Below are positions 28,276 to 36,769 of a stretch of 64,000 nt of DNA, piece after piece. The stretch comes from Scardovia inopinata JCM 12537 (lineage in GTDB: Bacteria > Actinomycetota > Actinomycetes > Actinomycetales > Bifidobacteriaceae), in contig NZ_AP012334.1 of NCBI RefSeq assembly GCF_001042695.1, forward strand, positions 868,001 through 932,000. Direction: 5' to 3'. Within the stretch, counting starts at the first letter, position 1, and each line of letters begins with the position of its first letter. Below the pieces are notes generated by a model. The model saw only the letters and a list, made by a program, of their open reading frames with translations. It did no database searches and had not been told where the DNA came from. The position numbers and the translations under genes were made by a program.

Positions 28276-29142
28276 CTAGTTTTCTGCTTCCTCATTTTTT
28301 GGTCCCTTGCCCACTTCAACTCGTGCGAAGGCAAGAGCTTTTCCGCCCACGCTCTTGAAGAGATCGGCAATAGAGCGGGAAGTATCCTTGACATAAGCCT
28401 GGTCCAGAAGGCAGACTTCTTTGTAGAAAGCATTTAAGCGGCCTTCAACAATCTTGGGGACAATCTTCTCCGGCTTGCCTTCTGCAAGGGATTTTTCAGT
28501 AGCAACACGACGCTCACGCTCAACAACGTCAGCAGGAACATCGTCGCGAGACAGCCACTGTGGACTCATAGCAGAAATCTGAAGAGCAACTTCGTGAGCA
28601 ACCTGTGCTCCTGCTTCATCAGTAGCGACCATAGCCACAATAGAAGGAGGGAGTTCAACAGACTTTCGATGAGCATAGACCTCAACATGCGGGCCTTCAA
28701 CCTTGGCTACCTGGCCAAGCTTGACATGCTCATGGAAGAGAGCTCCCGCCTCTTCAATAGTGTCCTTGATTGTACCTGCCTGTGACGGGGCGGCTAAAAC
28801 TTCCTCTTCATTGGAAGCCTGAGCCTTGACCACGTCGGCAATTACCTCATCGCCAAACTCTACAAACTGAGGGGTTTTGGCCACAAAATCAGTCTCAGAG
28901 TTGAGCTCAACAGCATAACCGGCTTCTCCCTCAGTACCTGGGGCAACCTGGGAAGCTACCAACCCTTCCTGAGCCTTACGGCCTTCACGGGCACCGGCAG
29001 CCTTGATGCCTCGGGCACGGATAATTTCCTTAGCCCGTTCCACATCGCCTTCAGCCTCAGTCAAAGCTTTCTTGACGTCCATCATGCCTGCGCCGGTGGC
29101 GTCACGCAGCTGCTTAATCAAAGCAGCGGTAATTTGTGCCAT
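28276..29142 (-). CDS. tsf: Elongation factor Ts
   Basis: EF-Ts recycles EF-Tu by GDP release. The N-terminal UBA-like signature LIKQLRDATGAGMMDVKKAL and the core motif AVELNSETDFVA are complete. The 288-residue length is normal. ATG 29142 follows AGAGGAG. It is 19 bases after rpsB and is closed by a strong terminator. Confidence 0.97.
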   Translation of the reverse strand: MAQITAALIKQLRDATGAGMMDVKKALTEAEGDVERAKEIIRARGIKAAGAREGRKAQEGLVASQVAPGTEGEAGYAVELNSETDFVAKTPQFVEFGDEVIADVVKAQASNEEEVLAAPSQAGTIKDTIEEAGALFHEHVKLGQVAKVEGPHVEVYAHRKSVELPPSIVAMVATDEAGAQVAHEVALQISAMSPQWLSRDDVPADVVERERRVATEKSLAEGKPEKIVPKIVEGRLNAFYKEVCLLDQAYVKDTSRSIADLFKSVGGKALAFARVEVGKGPKNEEAEN

Positions 29143-29161
29143 GATTTACTCCTCTTGCTTG

Positions 29162-30061
29162 TTACTCGTTCTTGTCAGCAGTTTCCTGCTTCTCATCCTG
29201 TGATTCCTGAGCAGAAGCCTCGGACTCCTTGTCGGGATCAGCCTTCTCAGTTTTATCTTCAGACTTATTTTCTTTATCTTCAGTCTTATCCTGAGTCAGC
29301 AGATCCTTTTCCCACTCAGCCATGGGTTGGGCGGAAGCGTCAGCACCAGTGTCATCCTTGCCTGCCTTGCCGGAACGAGCCAGCAGGCCTTCAGCAACTG
29401 CATCTGCCATCAGGGAGGTCAGGAGACGGACACCACGAATAGCGTCATCGTTTGCTGGAATAGCATAATCAACAGAATCGGGATCGCAGTTGGTATCAAC
29501 CAGGGCTACCACGGGAATATTCAGTTTGTGGGCCTCTTCAACTGCAAGTGCTTCCTTATTGATATCTACCACAAAGAGAGCAGAAGGAGTACGGTTCATA
29601 GTGCGAATACCGCCCAGCTGCTTCACCAGCTTGTCCTTTTCACGCTCAAGCAGGAGAAGCTCCTTCTTGGTCAGACCGCTGGAACGAACGTCAGAGAAAT
29701 CCATCTCTTCCAGTTCCTTCATACGGGCAACACGCTTGGAAACGGTCTGGAAATTGGTGAGCATACCACCCAGCCAGCGCTCAGACACATAGGGCATTCC
29801 CACCCTGGTTGCCTCAGCAGCAATAGCTTCGGAAGCCTGCTTCTTGGTTCCAACAAAAAGAACAGTACCATTGTGAGCTACTGTCTCCTTGATGAAGGTG
29901 TATGCGGCATCGATCATGTCCAAAGACTTGAACAGGTTAATGATATGGATGCCATTGCGTTCCATAAGAATGAACTGCTTCATCTTAGGATTCCAACGGC
30001 GGGTCTGATGACCAAAGTGAACGCCAGCATTGAGCATCTGGCTCATGGTAATTTGTGCCAT
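29162..30061 (-). CDS. rpsB: 30S ribosomal protein S2
   Basis: S2 signature sequences are present: [28 protein letters not shown] and [11 protein letters not shown]. The core ends near residue 245. The last about 50 residues form a highly charged Lys/Glu/Asp/Gln tail with repeated DK/ED units ([20 protein letters not shown]), a variable tail seen in many actinobacteria. ATG 30061 is chosen from the conserved S2 start ([10 protein letters not shown]). An unusually long leader lies upstream. Confidence 0.97.
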   Translation of the reverse strand: MAQITMSQMLNAGVHFGHQTRRWNPKMKQFILMERNGIHIINLFKSLDMIDAAYTFIKETVAHNGTVLFVGTKKQASEAIAAEATRVGMPYVSERWLGGMLTNFQTVSKRVARMKELEEMDFSDVRSSGLTKKELLLLEREKDKLVKQLGGIRTMNRTPSALFVVDINKEALAVEEAHKLNIPVVALVDTNCDPDSVDYAIPANDDAIRGVRLLTSLMADAVAEGLLARSGKAGKDDTGADASAQPMAEWEKDLLTQDKTEDKENKSEDKTEKADPDKESEASAQESQDEKQETADKNE

Positions 30062-30322
30062 GATATACCTTTCCTTGTCGGTTCTTGCCTGGCTATGCGC
30101 ACCTGAGTACAACTTCCCTAGGAAAACCTCAGAAAGCCGACCGACACAGGGCGTCGCTTGCATAGCGCGAATTTACGTGCAGTAGACACCATAAATCAGA
30201 TTCTTTCCGCAGGCGACTGCAGAAAAAATCAAAAACACGCACAACTAATCGTATAGGACAGAGTAGATAAAACCACCAGAATCGGTTCCTTTCGACTCTG
30301 CCATACATATGTTAATTATATG
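30062..30322 (-). promoter_or_regulatory. Structured leader/promoter region of rpsB
   Basis: The 261 bases between def and rpsB hold no gene. Several short complementary pairs occur in the part next to rpsB: GCTATGC/GCATAGC, CTGAG/CTCAG and GTCGGTT/AGCCGAC. An autoregulatory S2-binding leader is possible, as ribosomal-protein operons often have one. No named RNA family is claimed. Confidence 0.35.
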
Positions 30323-30811
30323 TTAGTTCTTCTGCCGAGACCTCATGTATCTGAGAGCGGCTCGTCTTTCTTCTTTTTCCAGCCGATCGAGGTAAACGTG
30401 TCCGTCCAAATGATCACATTCATGCTGGAGCATCCTGCCCATCAACCCATGCCCTTCGAGGACTTTCTTATGACCGTTCAGATCAATCCCCTCTACCCGG
30501 GCATAGTCAGCCCGTCTGGTTTTGTACCACAGGCCTGGAACAGACAAGCAGCCTTCGTCTCCGTACTGTTCCCCTGATGTTTTAACCAGACGCGGATTCA
30601 GAATATAGTCCACTTTTCCTTCAATGTTGAAGGAAAAGGCCCTGAGTCCTACTCCAATTTGATTGGCCGATAGCCCAGCCCGGCCCGGATCATCAACTGT
30701 ATCTGTCAGATCCCGAACCAGGCTGCGAATTGCCGGCGTGATAGTAGTGATAGGGTCACAGACAGTGCGAAGAATAGGATCGGGCACACAACGGATTTCC
30801 CTAATAGACAC
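30323..30811 (-). CDS. def: Peptide deformylase
   Basis: Def removes the formyl group from new proteins. All three motifs are seen: [14 protein letters not shown] (motif 1), DEGCLSVPG (motif 2, with the metal-binding Cys) and QHECDHLDG (HExxH). GTG 30811 follows AAGGAG at seven bases. The 162-residue length is typical of the type 1 actinobacterial form. It is upstream of rpsB on the same strand, but 261 bases apart. Confidence 0.95.
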   Translation of the reverse strand: MSIREIRCVPDPILRTVCDPITTITPAIRSLVRDLTDTVDDPGRAGLSANQIGVGLRAFSFNIEGKVDYILNPRLVKTSGEQYGDEGCLSVPGLWYKTRRADYARVEGIDLNGHKKVLEGHGLMGRMLQHECDHLDGHVYLDRLEKEERRAALRYMRSRQKN

Positions 30812-30912
30812 AATACTCCTTTATAGTGGTAGTGCATGTAGATACACCAAATAAATTCACAGCTAAGAGCTTACCTCAGACTGCTGTAAGTCGAATCAGC
30901 TCCTGTCTGGTT

Positions 30913-33108
30913 CTACGAAGCAGAAGAGCCTGCCTGAGAAGAGGCGGCTGAGTCTGATTCAGTCAAAATTTCTGCAGCAGCAGTATCTGCCGACTGCGCA
31001 TCAGTCTTATCCTGCTTACCCTTATCCTGCTTATCCTGGTCTTGGGAAGCAGGATCTTCTTTTGGCTCAGCTTCGTCTTTAGATATCCTGACATACTTGC
31101 CTACTGAATCATTAATGGCATCCTTCGCCTTGGTAAGCATGGGGTCAATCTTTTCCTGGGCCTTGTTGATCACAGGATCAATCTTTTTCTGTGCCTGTTT
31201 CAAAGACCTTTGAGTAGACTCAGAAACAGTGTCCGCAGCCTCCATAATTCTGACCGTAGGAGCCTTGGGCATAGTACTTGGTTTGGGTGCATACATATCA
31301 GTATTGATCAGGTTCTCATATTTTTTCAGGATAGCCTTTCTGACAACCTTCATAGAAGGGGTCATCGTCTTGTCCTTCTGCGAGAAATCATCAGGGATAA
31401 TAATAAATTTACGAACAGATTCCGCTCTGGAAACAGTTGCATTGGCCTGATCTACGTATTCCTGAACGAAGGACCTGACGGAATCGTCCTTGCACGCTTC
31501 TTCCATAGTTACAGAGCTGTCCCTGCCCTGTGACGAGAGCCATGCCGACAGCATATCTTTGTCAAGAGTAATAAGAGCAGAAATAAAGGGCCGGCCATCC
31601 CCTATCACTACAGCCTGGGAAACAATAGGACAGGTCTTGATAGTATCCTCCATCGGTGCCGGAGATACATTTTTCCCACCAGCCGTAATAATGATATCCT
31701 TCTTGCGGCCAATGATATAAATGAAACCGTCATCATCGATCTGAGCCAAATCTCCAGTTTTCACCCATAAATGGTCAGGACCGTCAAAAGCATCATCGGT
31801 TCTAGCAGGGTCGTTGTAATAACCAGAGAAAACGCTGGGACCTTTTATTTCCAACTCATCATCTGCGGCTAGGCGGACAGAAAAACCAGGTGCAGGCATT
31901 CCTGCCGATCCCACCCGGTTGTGGATCTCTGAATTGATTACACAGGGGGCTGCCGTTTCCGTCATTCCATAGCCTTGGATAAAGGTAATTCCGTCGATCC
32001 CGTGGAAGAAATGAGCCAGGTCAATATTCATAGGCGCCCCGCCGCAGGCGAGGAAATGCAAGTCTCCCCCCAGGGCAGAACGAATCGATTCTCCCACGCT
32101 GCGTTCAAAGAAAGCATGGGCGATTTTATCCTTCAGACTATGCCTCAAGCCTGCTTCCTCGTCCTTGGACCATTGGGTGAAATGCTTGACTGCTCTGGCA
32201 AAAATATGACCGGTTAAGCCAGCTCCTGCCTTCTGGGAAGCTGCATTGTAAACTTTCTCGAATACTCGAGGAACCCCCAAAAGATAAGAAGGCTTGAAGG
32301 ATCTCATATCAGTCAGCAGGTGCTTAGCATCGGCCTGATAAGCCACAACGCCTTTATCGCTATAGAAGGTGGAATACTGAATATAGCGGGCAAAGCAGTG
32401 GGCCAGGGGTAGGAAAAGAAGAAGACGAGTATTGTCTGCGTTTAGCATGGTAGGCAGAATATTGGGGCCGTTAATCACAATATGAGCGAAATTACTATTG
32501 CTTAAAACAGCTCCCTTAGGCCGACCGGTAGATCCTGATGTATAGACGATGGTTGCTGGATCATGGCTTCTCACCTGATCGATAGCAGCATTCAGACGAT
32601 CCTCAGAAACATTAGCTCCCCAGTCTTTCAGAGCTTCTAACCCGTCTTTTTCAAAATTAAAAACATATGTGACTGTGGTGGCAGAACTGGCTTTCAAGGT
32701 TTCCAAGATCTGCGCCCTCTTGTCTCCGGCTGTGAAGGCGATGGTCGGCTTCACTTCGCGGACAATATTGCTGACCTGCCCCGCAGAATCGGTATCATAA
32801 ATGGGGACAGAAATTGCTCCAATAGCTGCACAGGCGAAGTCTGCGATCCCCCATTGGTAAGAGGTGGGAGCATAGATAATAACCTTGTCGCCTTTTTTCA
32901 CACCTAACGCAAGCAGACCTCGGGCTGTTTGGAGCACACGCTGATTCATCTCTGTGGCACTGACGTAAGTCCAGGCTTTATGTGTCCCCTCTTTATATGC
33001 CGCCAAAGGACCGTCAGGATTGTTGGCGACTCGACGCCTGAGGAAGGAATAAATTGTATCAGCATCATTGATAACCGTTATGTTGGGATAGGTAAACTCA
33101 CGTAACAT
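30913..33108 (-). CDS. Long-chain acyl-CoA synthetase-like AMP-forming enzyme with C-terminal tail
   Basis: AMP-binding signature IVYTSGSTGRPKGAVLS, the gate motif GYGMTETAAP, and LWVKTGDLAQIDDDGFI with the usual GRKKDII follow in order. The enzyme would activate fatty acids to acyl-AMP and then acyl-CoA. The catalytic part ends near residue 600. A tail of about 130 residues follows, with amphipathic repeats (KKIDPVINKAQEKIDPMLTK) and an acidic/Gln/Ser-rich end. ATG 33108 is chosen because MLREFTYP matches the paralogue's MLKEYEHP start and GGAAGG precedes it. Confidence 0.85.
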   Translation of the reverse strand: MLREFTYPNITVINDADTIYSFLRRRVANNPDGPLAAYKEGTHKAWTYVSATEMNQRVLQTARGLLALGVKKGDKVIIYAPTSYQWGIADFACAAIGAISVPIYDTDSAGQVSNIVREVKPTIAFTAGDKRAQILETLKASSATTVTYVFNFEKDGLEALKDWGANVSEDRLNAAIDQVRSHDPATIVYTSGSTGRPKGAVLSNSNFAHIVINGPNILPTMLNADNTRLLLFLPLAHCFARYIQYSTFYSDKGVVAYQADAKHLLTDMRSFKPSYLLGVPRVFEKVYNAASQKAGAGLTGHIFARAVKHFTQWSKDEEAGLRHSLKDKIAHAFFERSVGESIRSALGGDLHFLACGGAPMNIDLAHFFHGIDGITFIQGYGMTETAAPCVINSEIHNRVGSAGMPAPGFSVRLAADDELEIKGPSVFSGYYNDPARTDDAFDGPDHLWVKTGDLAQIDDDGFIYIIGRKKDIIITAGGKNVSPAPMEDTIKTCPIVSQAVVIGDGRPFISALITLDKDMLSAWLSSQGRDSSVTMEEACKDDSVRSFVQEYVDQANATVSRAESVRKFIIIPDDFSQKDKTMTPSMKVVRKAILKKYENLINTDMYAPKPSTMPKAPTVRIMEAADTVSESTQRSLKQAQKKIDPVINKAQEKIDPMLTKAKDAINDSVGKYVRISKDEAEPKEDPASQDQDKQDKGKQDKTDAQSADTAAAEILTESDSAASSQAGSSAS

Positions 33109-33139
33109 GCCTTCCACTTTACCCCCAGGAGGGTATGAG

Positions 33140-33691
33140 TCAGCCAATATCGCACATGGTGCAAATCCATCGTTCATCAGTCTTGGCAATAACAATGTTC
33201 GCCCAGCATAAGCTGGCTCCTAGGGCCAATATGACAGTCACTTCGCAGGTATGGTCGTTGACTATCATTGTCTGAACAATACGGGGAATAACGGGAAGAT
33301 TATGGGTCTGCGGCGAATCGATAGGATCAAAATGATGGGGATCCGCAAATTTTTTCATAAATTCTTCTGTTACCAGCAGTCGTTCGACAACGCCTGGTGC
33401 CGTGATTCTGGAAAGCATCTTAGGACTCAGCCGTCCTCGCATAATATCTATCCCGGTACAGGCGATTTGACAAGAAATCATCGACAGACGAACAGCTTCT
33501 CTCCTCGATAAATCGCTGGGTACACAGCGAACAATATGAAAGAGAATTTTCTTCTGTTGAGTGACTCCAATAGTTCGTTCGAATTCGAAAACATGCGGTT
33601 CATCATCATCCGAGGGGGTTAATTCATTTCCCCCTGCCGAAGAAGAGCTGTCATGATCCTGGCCATGACTACTATCCGGAGTAATGCTCAT
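33140..33691 (-). CDS. Rv3235-like (DUF6459-type) small protein
   Basis: This 183-residue protein has a polar, Ser/Asp-rich N-terminus of about 40 residues and a compact domain with LSPKMLSRITAPGVVERL. That helix pair resembles the (R)P..QL.RW..P.V...L stretch of Rv3235-family proteins usually encoded beside secA. The end (LGASLCWANIVIAKTDERW) is the matching C-terminal strand pair. Function is unknown in the family. secA is not adjacent here. ATG 33691 follows AGAAAGG. The downstream acyl-CoA synthetase starts 31 bases on, so they form one transcript. Confidence 0.55.
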   Translation of the reverse strand: MSITPDSSHGQDHDSSSSAGGNELTPSDDDEPHVFEFERTIGVTQQKKILFHIVRCVPSDLSRREAVRLSMISCQIACTGIDIMRGRLSPKMLSRITAPGVVERLLVTEEFMKKFADPHHFDPIDSPQTHNLPVIPRIVQTMIVNDHTCEVTVILALGASLCWANIVIAKTDERWICTMCDIG

Positions 33692-33825
33692 TACAAGCCT
33701 TTCTTCCAACCAGCACAGATACATCGCCGTATCTGTTTTCTATTGACATATGGTGGGCTTTTATACCCGACTTACTAAGTACTCTTCCAGAAAGTACTCA
33801 TAAAGTCAAATCACAGAGAATACAG

Positions 33826-33861
33826 TGTGAATAACTCCATACTTATTCACACTTATCCACA
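33826..33861. promoter_or_regulatory. Cluster of three DnaA-box-like 9-mers
   Basis: TTATCCACA (33853-33861, exact consensus), TTATTCACA (33843-33851) and TGTGAATAA (33826-33834, the reverse complement of TTATTCACA) lie within 36 bases in the 269-base gap between the Rv3235-like gene and guaB3. The gap is A+T-rich and also has two AAGTACTC copies near 33,777-33,800. No dnaA, dnaN or rpmH is near, so it is not a usual oriC. Confidence 0.6.
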
Positions 33862-33960
33862 ATCATGCGGCATATAAGCGGCATACTCTCTCTTTTTCGG
33901 CTGGTCACGATAAGAAAGCTCTATAGCTCCATAGACCCTTCTTCTGTCTTCTCTTAATTT

Positions 33961-35085
33961 TTAATGAGTCTCGTAAGGAGCAGCTATCAGGGGGCACTTT
34001 TGGAATTCCCGCAGATTCACATATCCAACAGAGGCCATAGCCCTCTTCAGAGCCCCTATGTAGTTCATACTCCCATCGGCCACATGACTGGGGCCATACA
34101 GTATCTCCTTGAGATCGCCGACAGGGCTGAACTGGGTACGTCTGCCGCGGGGAAGGTCCTCGTGCGTGGCTTCATGCCCCCAATGAGACCCGTGGGCCGG
34201 GGCTTGACTGGCCCTGGCGAGGGGATCCCCCATCATAACGGCATCAGCCCCCAAGGCGAAAGTCTTGACAAAATTGCCTGAGTTACCCAAACCGCTGTCT
34301 GCTATAACCTGAACGTAGCGGCCATCGGACTCCTCCATATAGTCCTTCCGGGCAGCAGCAACATCAGCAATAGCTGTCGCCATGGGCACATGTATCCCAG
34401 TGATAGATCGGGAGGAAGAAACTGCTGTTCCACCAAGGCCAACCAGAACGCCGGCAGCCCCTGTTCTCATCAGGTGGATAGCAGCATGATAGGAACCAGC
34501 CCCGCCTACAATAACGGGAACATCAAGTTCATAAATAAATTTTTTCAAATTCAGCGGTTCGTGGCTGACTGATACATGCTCAGCTGACACGGCAGAGCCC
34601 CGGATAAAGAAGAGATCAACACCGGCATCAAGAACAGTGGAATAAAATTCCTGAATACGAGGCGGGGTCAAAGCCCCAGCGACAATGACTCCGGCATCAC
34701 GAATGTCATGAAGCCGCCGGGTAATGAGATCGGCCTTAATAGGCTCAGAATAAATCTGCTGAAGGTAGCGGGTAACCTGATTGTCAGGAATCTGAGGAAT
34801 TTTATTCAGTAAGTCAGAGGGATCCTCATACCTGGTCCACAGCCCCTCCAAATCCAGTACTCCTAAAGCACCCAACTTCCCCATCTCTATGACTGTCTGT
34901 GGACTCATAACTGAATCCATAGGAGCCCCAATCACCGGGATATCAAACTGATAAGCATCAACCTGCCAGCTGGTATGTACATCCTGAGGATCCCTTGTGC
35001 GGCGGGAAGGAACGATAGATACATCATCGAGGGAATAGCATAAACGGCCAGATTTACCCATGCCAATTTCAATTTCCTGAGTCAT
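33961..35085 (-). CDS. guaB3: IMP dehydrogenase/GMP reductase-family protein GuaB3
   Basis: The 374-residue TIM-barrel lacks the CBS pair of true GuaB. It starts EIEIGMGKSGRLCYSLDDV and includes VSIVPSRRTRDPQDV, GAPMDSVMSP and LGALGVLDLEGLWTRYEDP, the actinobacterial GuaB3 pattern. The usual IMPDH cysteine loop is replaced by a sequence around IRGSAVSAEHVS. Cyanobacterial GuaB3 has been reported to act as a GMP reductase; that role for this protein is inference. ATG 35085 follows TTAAGGG. Confidence 0.85.
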   Translation of the reverse strand: MTQEIEIGMGKSGRLCYSLDDVSIVPSRRTRDPQDVHTSWQVDAYQFDIPVIGAPMDSVMSPQTVIEMGKLGALGVLDLEGLWTRYEDPSDLLNKIPQIPDNQVTRYLQQIYSEPIKADLITRRLHDIRDAGVIVAGALTPPRIQEFYSTVLDAGVDLFFIRGSAVSAEHVSVSHEPLNLKKFIYELDVPVIVGGAGSYHAAIHLMRTGAAGVLVGLGGTAVSSSRSITGIHVPMATAIADVAAARKDYMEESDGRYVQVIADSGLGNSGNFVKTFALGADAVMMGDPLARASQAPAHGSHWGHEATHEDLPRGRRTQFSPVGDLKEILYGPSHVADGSMNYIGALKRAMASVGYVNLREFQKCPLIAAPYETH

Positions 35086-35229
35086 ACCCTTAAGGGTAGG
35101 CAAAGCTTGAGACGACGAATGCAGGAAGGACCAGATAGTGGAAAAGAAACAGAAAAAACGAAACAGGACTGACAGAGGCAATTTTACCAGCCGTCTATTA
35201 TCCTAGAAGAAGACAGGAAGGATACTATA

Positions 35230-36699
35230 GTGACGGAACGCCGAGGCCTAACCAGGATTCTAGCAAGCATTCTCTGTGTATGCTTCATACTGGTTTCTTG
35301 GGGATGCTCCAGTTCTGAGTCATCCTCCAATAATTCTGATACTTCCTTTGTTACTAATGTAGCTCTTTTTACCCCCACCGATCCCCTGGTCGTCACCATG
35401 GACAGAACAGTCAACAGCTGGAATGAATTTTATACCGACATGCAATCTGATTTGCTGGTCCAGGGTTTTACCAAAAGCCGGATTTCCCACACTCAGTCAA
35501 CCAGCTTAAGCAGACAGGCTGAGGCGATTTCTGATTATATGCAGACCCTGAAGCAATCAGAGAAATCAAGCTCAGCTGCTGACAGGGTCAAGCCCATTCT
35601 CCTCGTTGCCCCCATATCTGAGAACCGGAAGCTTTTCTCAGACTATGGTGCCTACCTGTCCGTCTCTCAAAGGTCCGAACCTGAGGGTGCCACACAGATG
35701 AGAGCCAGTCTGGAATCTGCCCGGGCTCAGGGGGCTACAATTATTATTCTTGGCCAAAAAATTGCAGGTTTTCAGCCTGACCTTTATGCACCCCTGGTGA
35801 CTGCCTATCGGATAGGACAGGTCCAGGCAGAGCAACTGGTAAGAAAACTCAAGCTTCGCCAGACAACTATTGATCATCCCCAGAGTATTGAAATTCTCCT
35901 TCCTCTTTTACGTAATACTGTTTTTACCCAGGAGCTTTTTCGCGGTATTTGGGACGTATTGGGACCCTATTTTAAAAAAGGAAAAGTTTATTCTCCTTCC
36001 GGTCTGTTGAATTCGTCCAGCTCAGCTGCTGACTGGAGAAATGTGACTGTCGATACAGACAGTAAAGGAAGCGTGGCCCAATCTCTTGAAACCCGTCTCA
36101 ACCCTGGGAATAAAAAGACTCACACACGAATTCGGGGGGTGCTGGCTGTCAACGATCGGATGGCGGAAGAAGTAATTTCAAGTCTGACCGACATGGGCTA
36201 CACCGGCACCAGTGCCACCATTAATCCGCAGATATCGGTCACCGGGGTGGTCAATAACCTGTCGGGAGGAACAACACTGAAACGAAAAAAGGTGCCGGAT
36301 CCGGATGAATCTTCCTCTGGAATCTCTCAGCAGCATTCCAGCTCAGATGGCAGTCGCTATCAGGCAGCTGACTACCCTCAATGGCCGATTATTACTGGTT
36401 TCGGTAGCCGGCTGTCAGAGCTGACTAATATTGTCAACGGAAAGCAATGGTCTACAGCTTTCGTTGATCGGCGTCTCTATTGCCGCGACCTGTCCCGAAT
36501 CAGCCTGCTGATAGCCCGTAAGAATTCTATGAAGACAATAGCAGAAACCACAAAAAGAGTATCCATTGATCGAAAAGCTTCTACGGCAAAGAATACTTAT
36601 GTGCTGCTTACGGAGCAACTGCAATCAGTGAGCGCTTCCAATATCAAATCCGTACTTATCGACAGCGGCCTTATTAAAGCAACAGATGCTGGCCTCTAA
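35230..36699 (+). CDS. Sugar-binding-type periplasmic-binding lipoprotein
   Basis: GTG 35230 follows AGGAAGG. A lipoprotein signal (ILASILCVCFILVSWGC) ends at a cysteine with an atypical lipobox (S-W-G-C). A Ser-rich linker precedes a type 1 periplasmic-binding domain (NVALFTPTDPLV, ARAQGATIIILGQ, TRIRGVLAVNDRMAEE). Two Ser/Lys-rich insertions (about 350-385) interrupt it. No permease or ATPase is beside it, so a sugar sensor or a stand-alone binding protein is as likely as a transporter subunit. It is divergent from guaB3. Confidence 0.65.
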   Translation: MTERRGLTRILASILCVCFILVSWGCSSSESSSNNSDTSFVTNVALFTPTDPLVVTMDRTVNSWNEFYTDMQSDLLVQGFTKSRISHTQSTSLSRQAEAISDYMQTLKQSEKSSSAADRVKPILLVAPISENRKLFSDYGAYLSVSQRSEPEGATQMRASLESARAQGATIIILGQKIAGFQPDLYAPLVTAYRIGQVQAEQLVRKLKLRQTTIDHPQSIEILLPLLRNTVFTQELFRGIWDVLGPYFKKGKVYSPSGLLNSSSSAADWRNVTVDTDSKGSVAQSLETRLNPGNKKTHTRIRGVLAVNDRMAEEVISSLTDMGYTGTSATINPQISVTGVVNNLSGGTTLKRKKVPDPDESSSGISQQHSSSDGSRYQAADYPQWPIITGFGSRLSELTNIVNGKQWSTAFVDRRLYCRDLSRISLLIARKNSMKTIAETTKRVSIDRKASTAKNTYVLLTEQLQSVSASNIKSVLIDSGLIKATDAGL

Positions 36700-36704
36700 T
36701 TTGT

Positions 36705-36736
36705 CTATCTAGTCGTTTCACTATCTAGTCGTTTCA
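36705..36736. repeat. Perfect tandem duplication, 16 bp x 2
   Basis: CTATCTAGTCGTTTCA occurs twice head-to-tail directly after the lipoprotein gene's stop, in the convergent gap to the second acyl-CoA synthetase gene. Short tandem duplications like this are probably replication slippage. Confidence 0.9.
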
Positions 36737-36769
36737 GTGGTGGCCGGTACCTGTTGCTTTCATCAGCAA

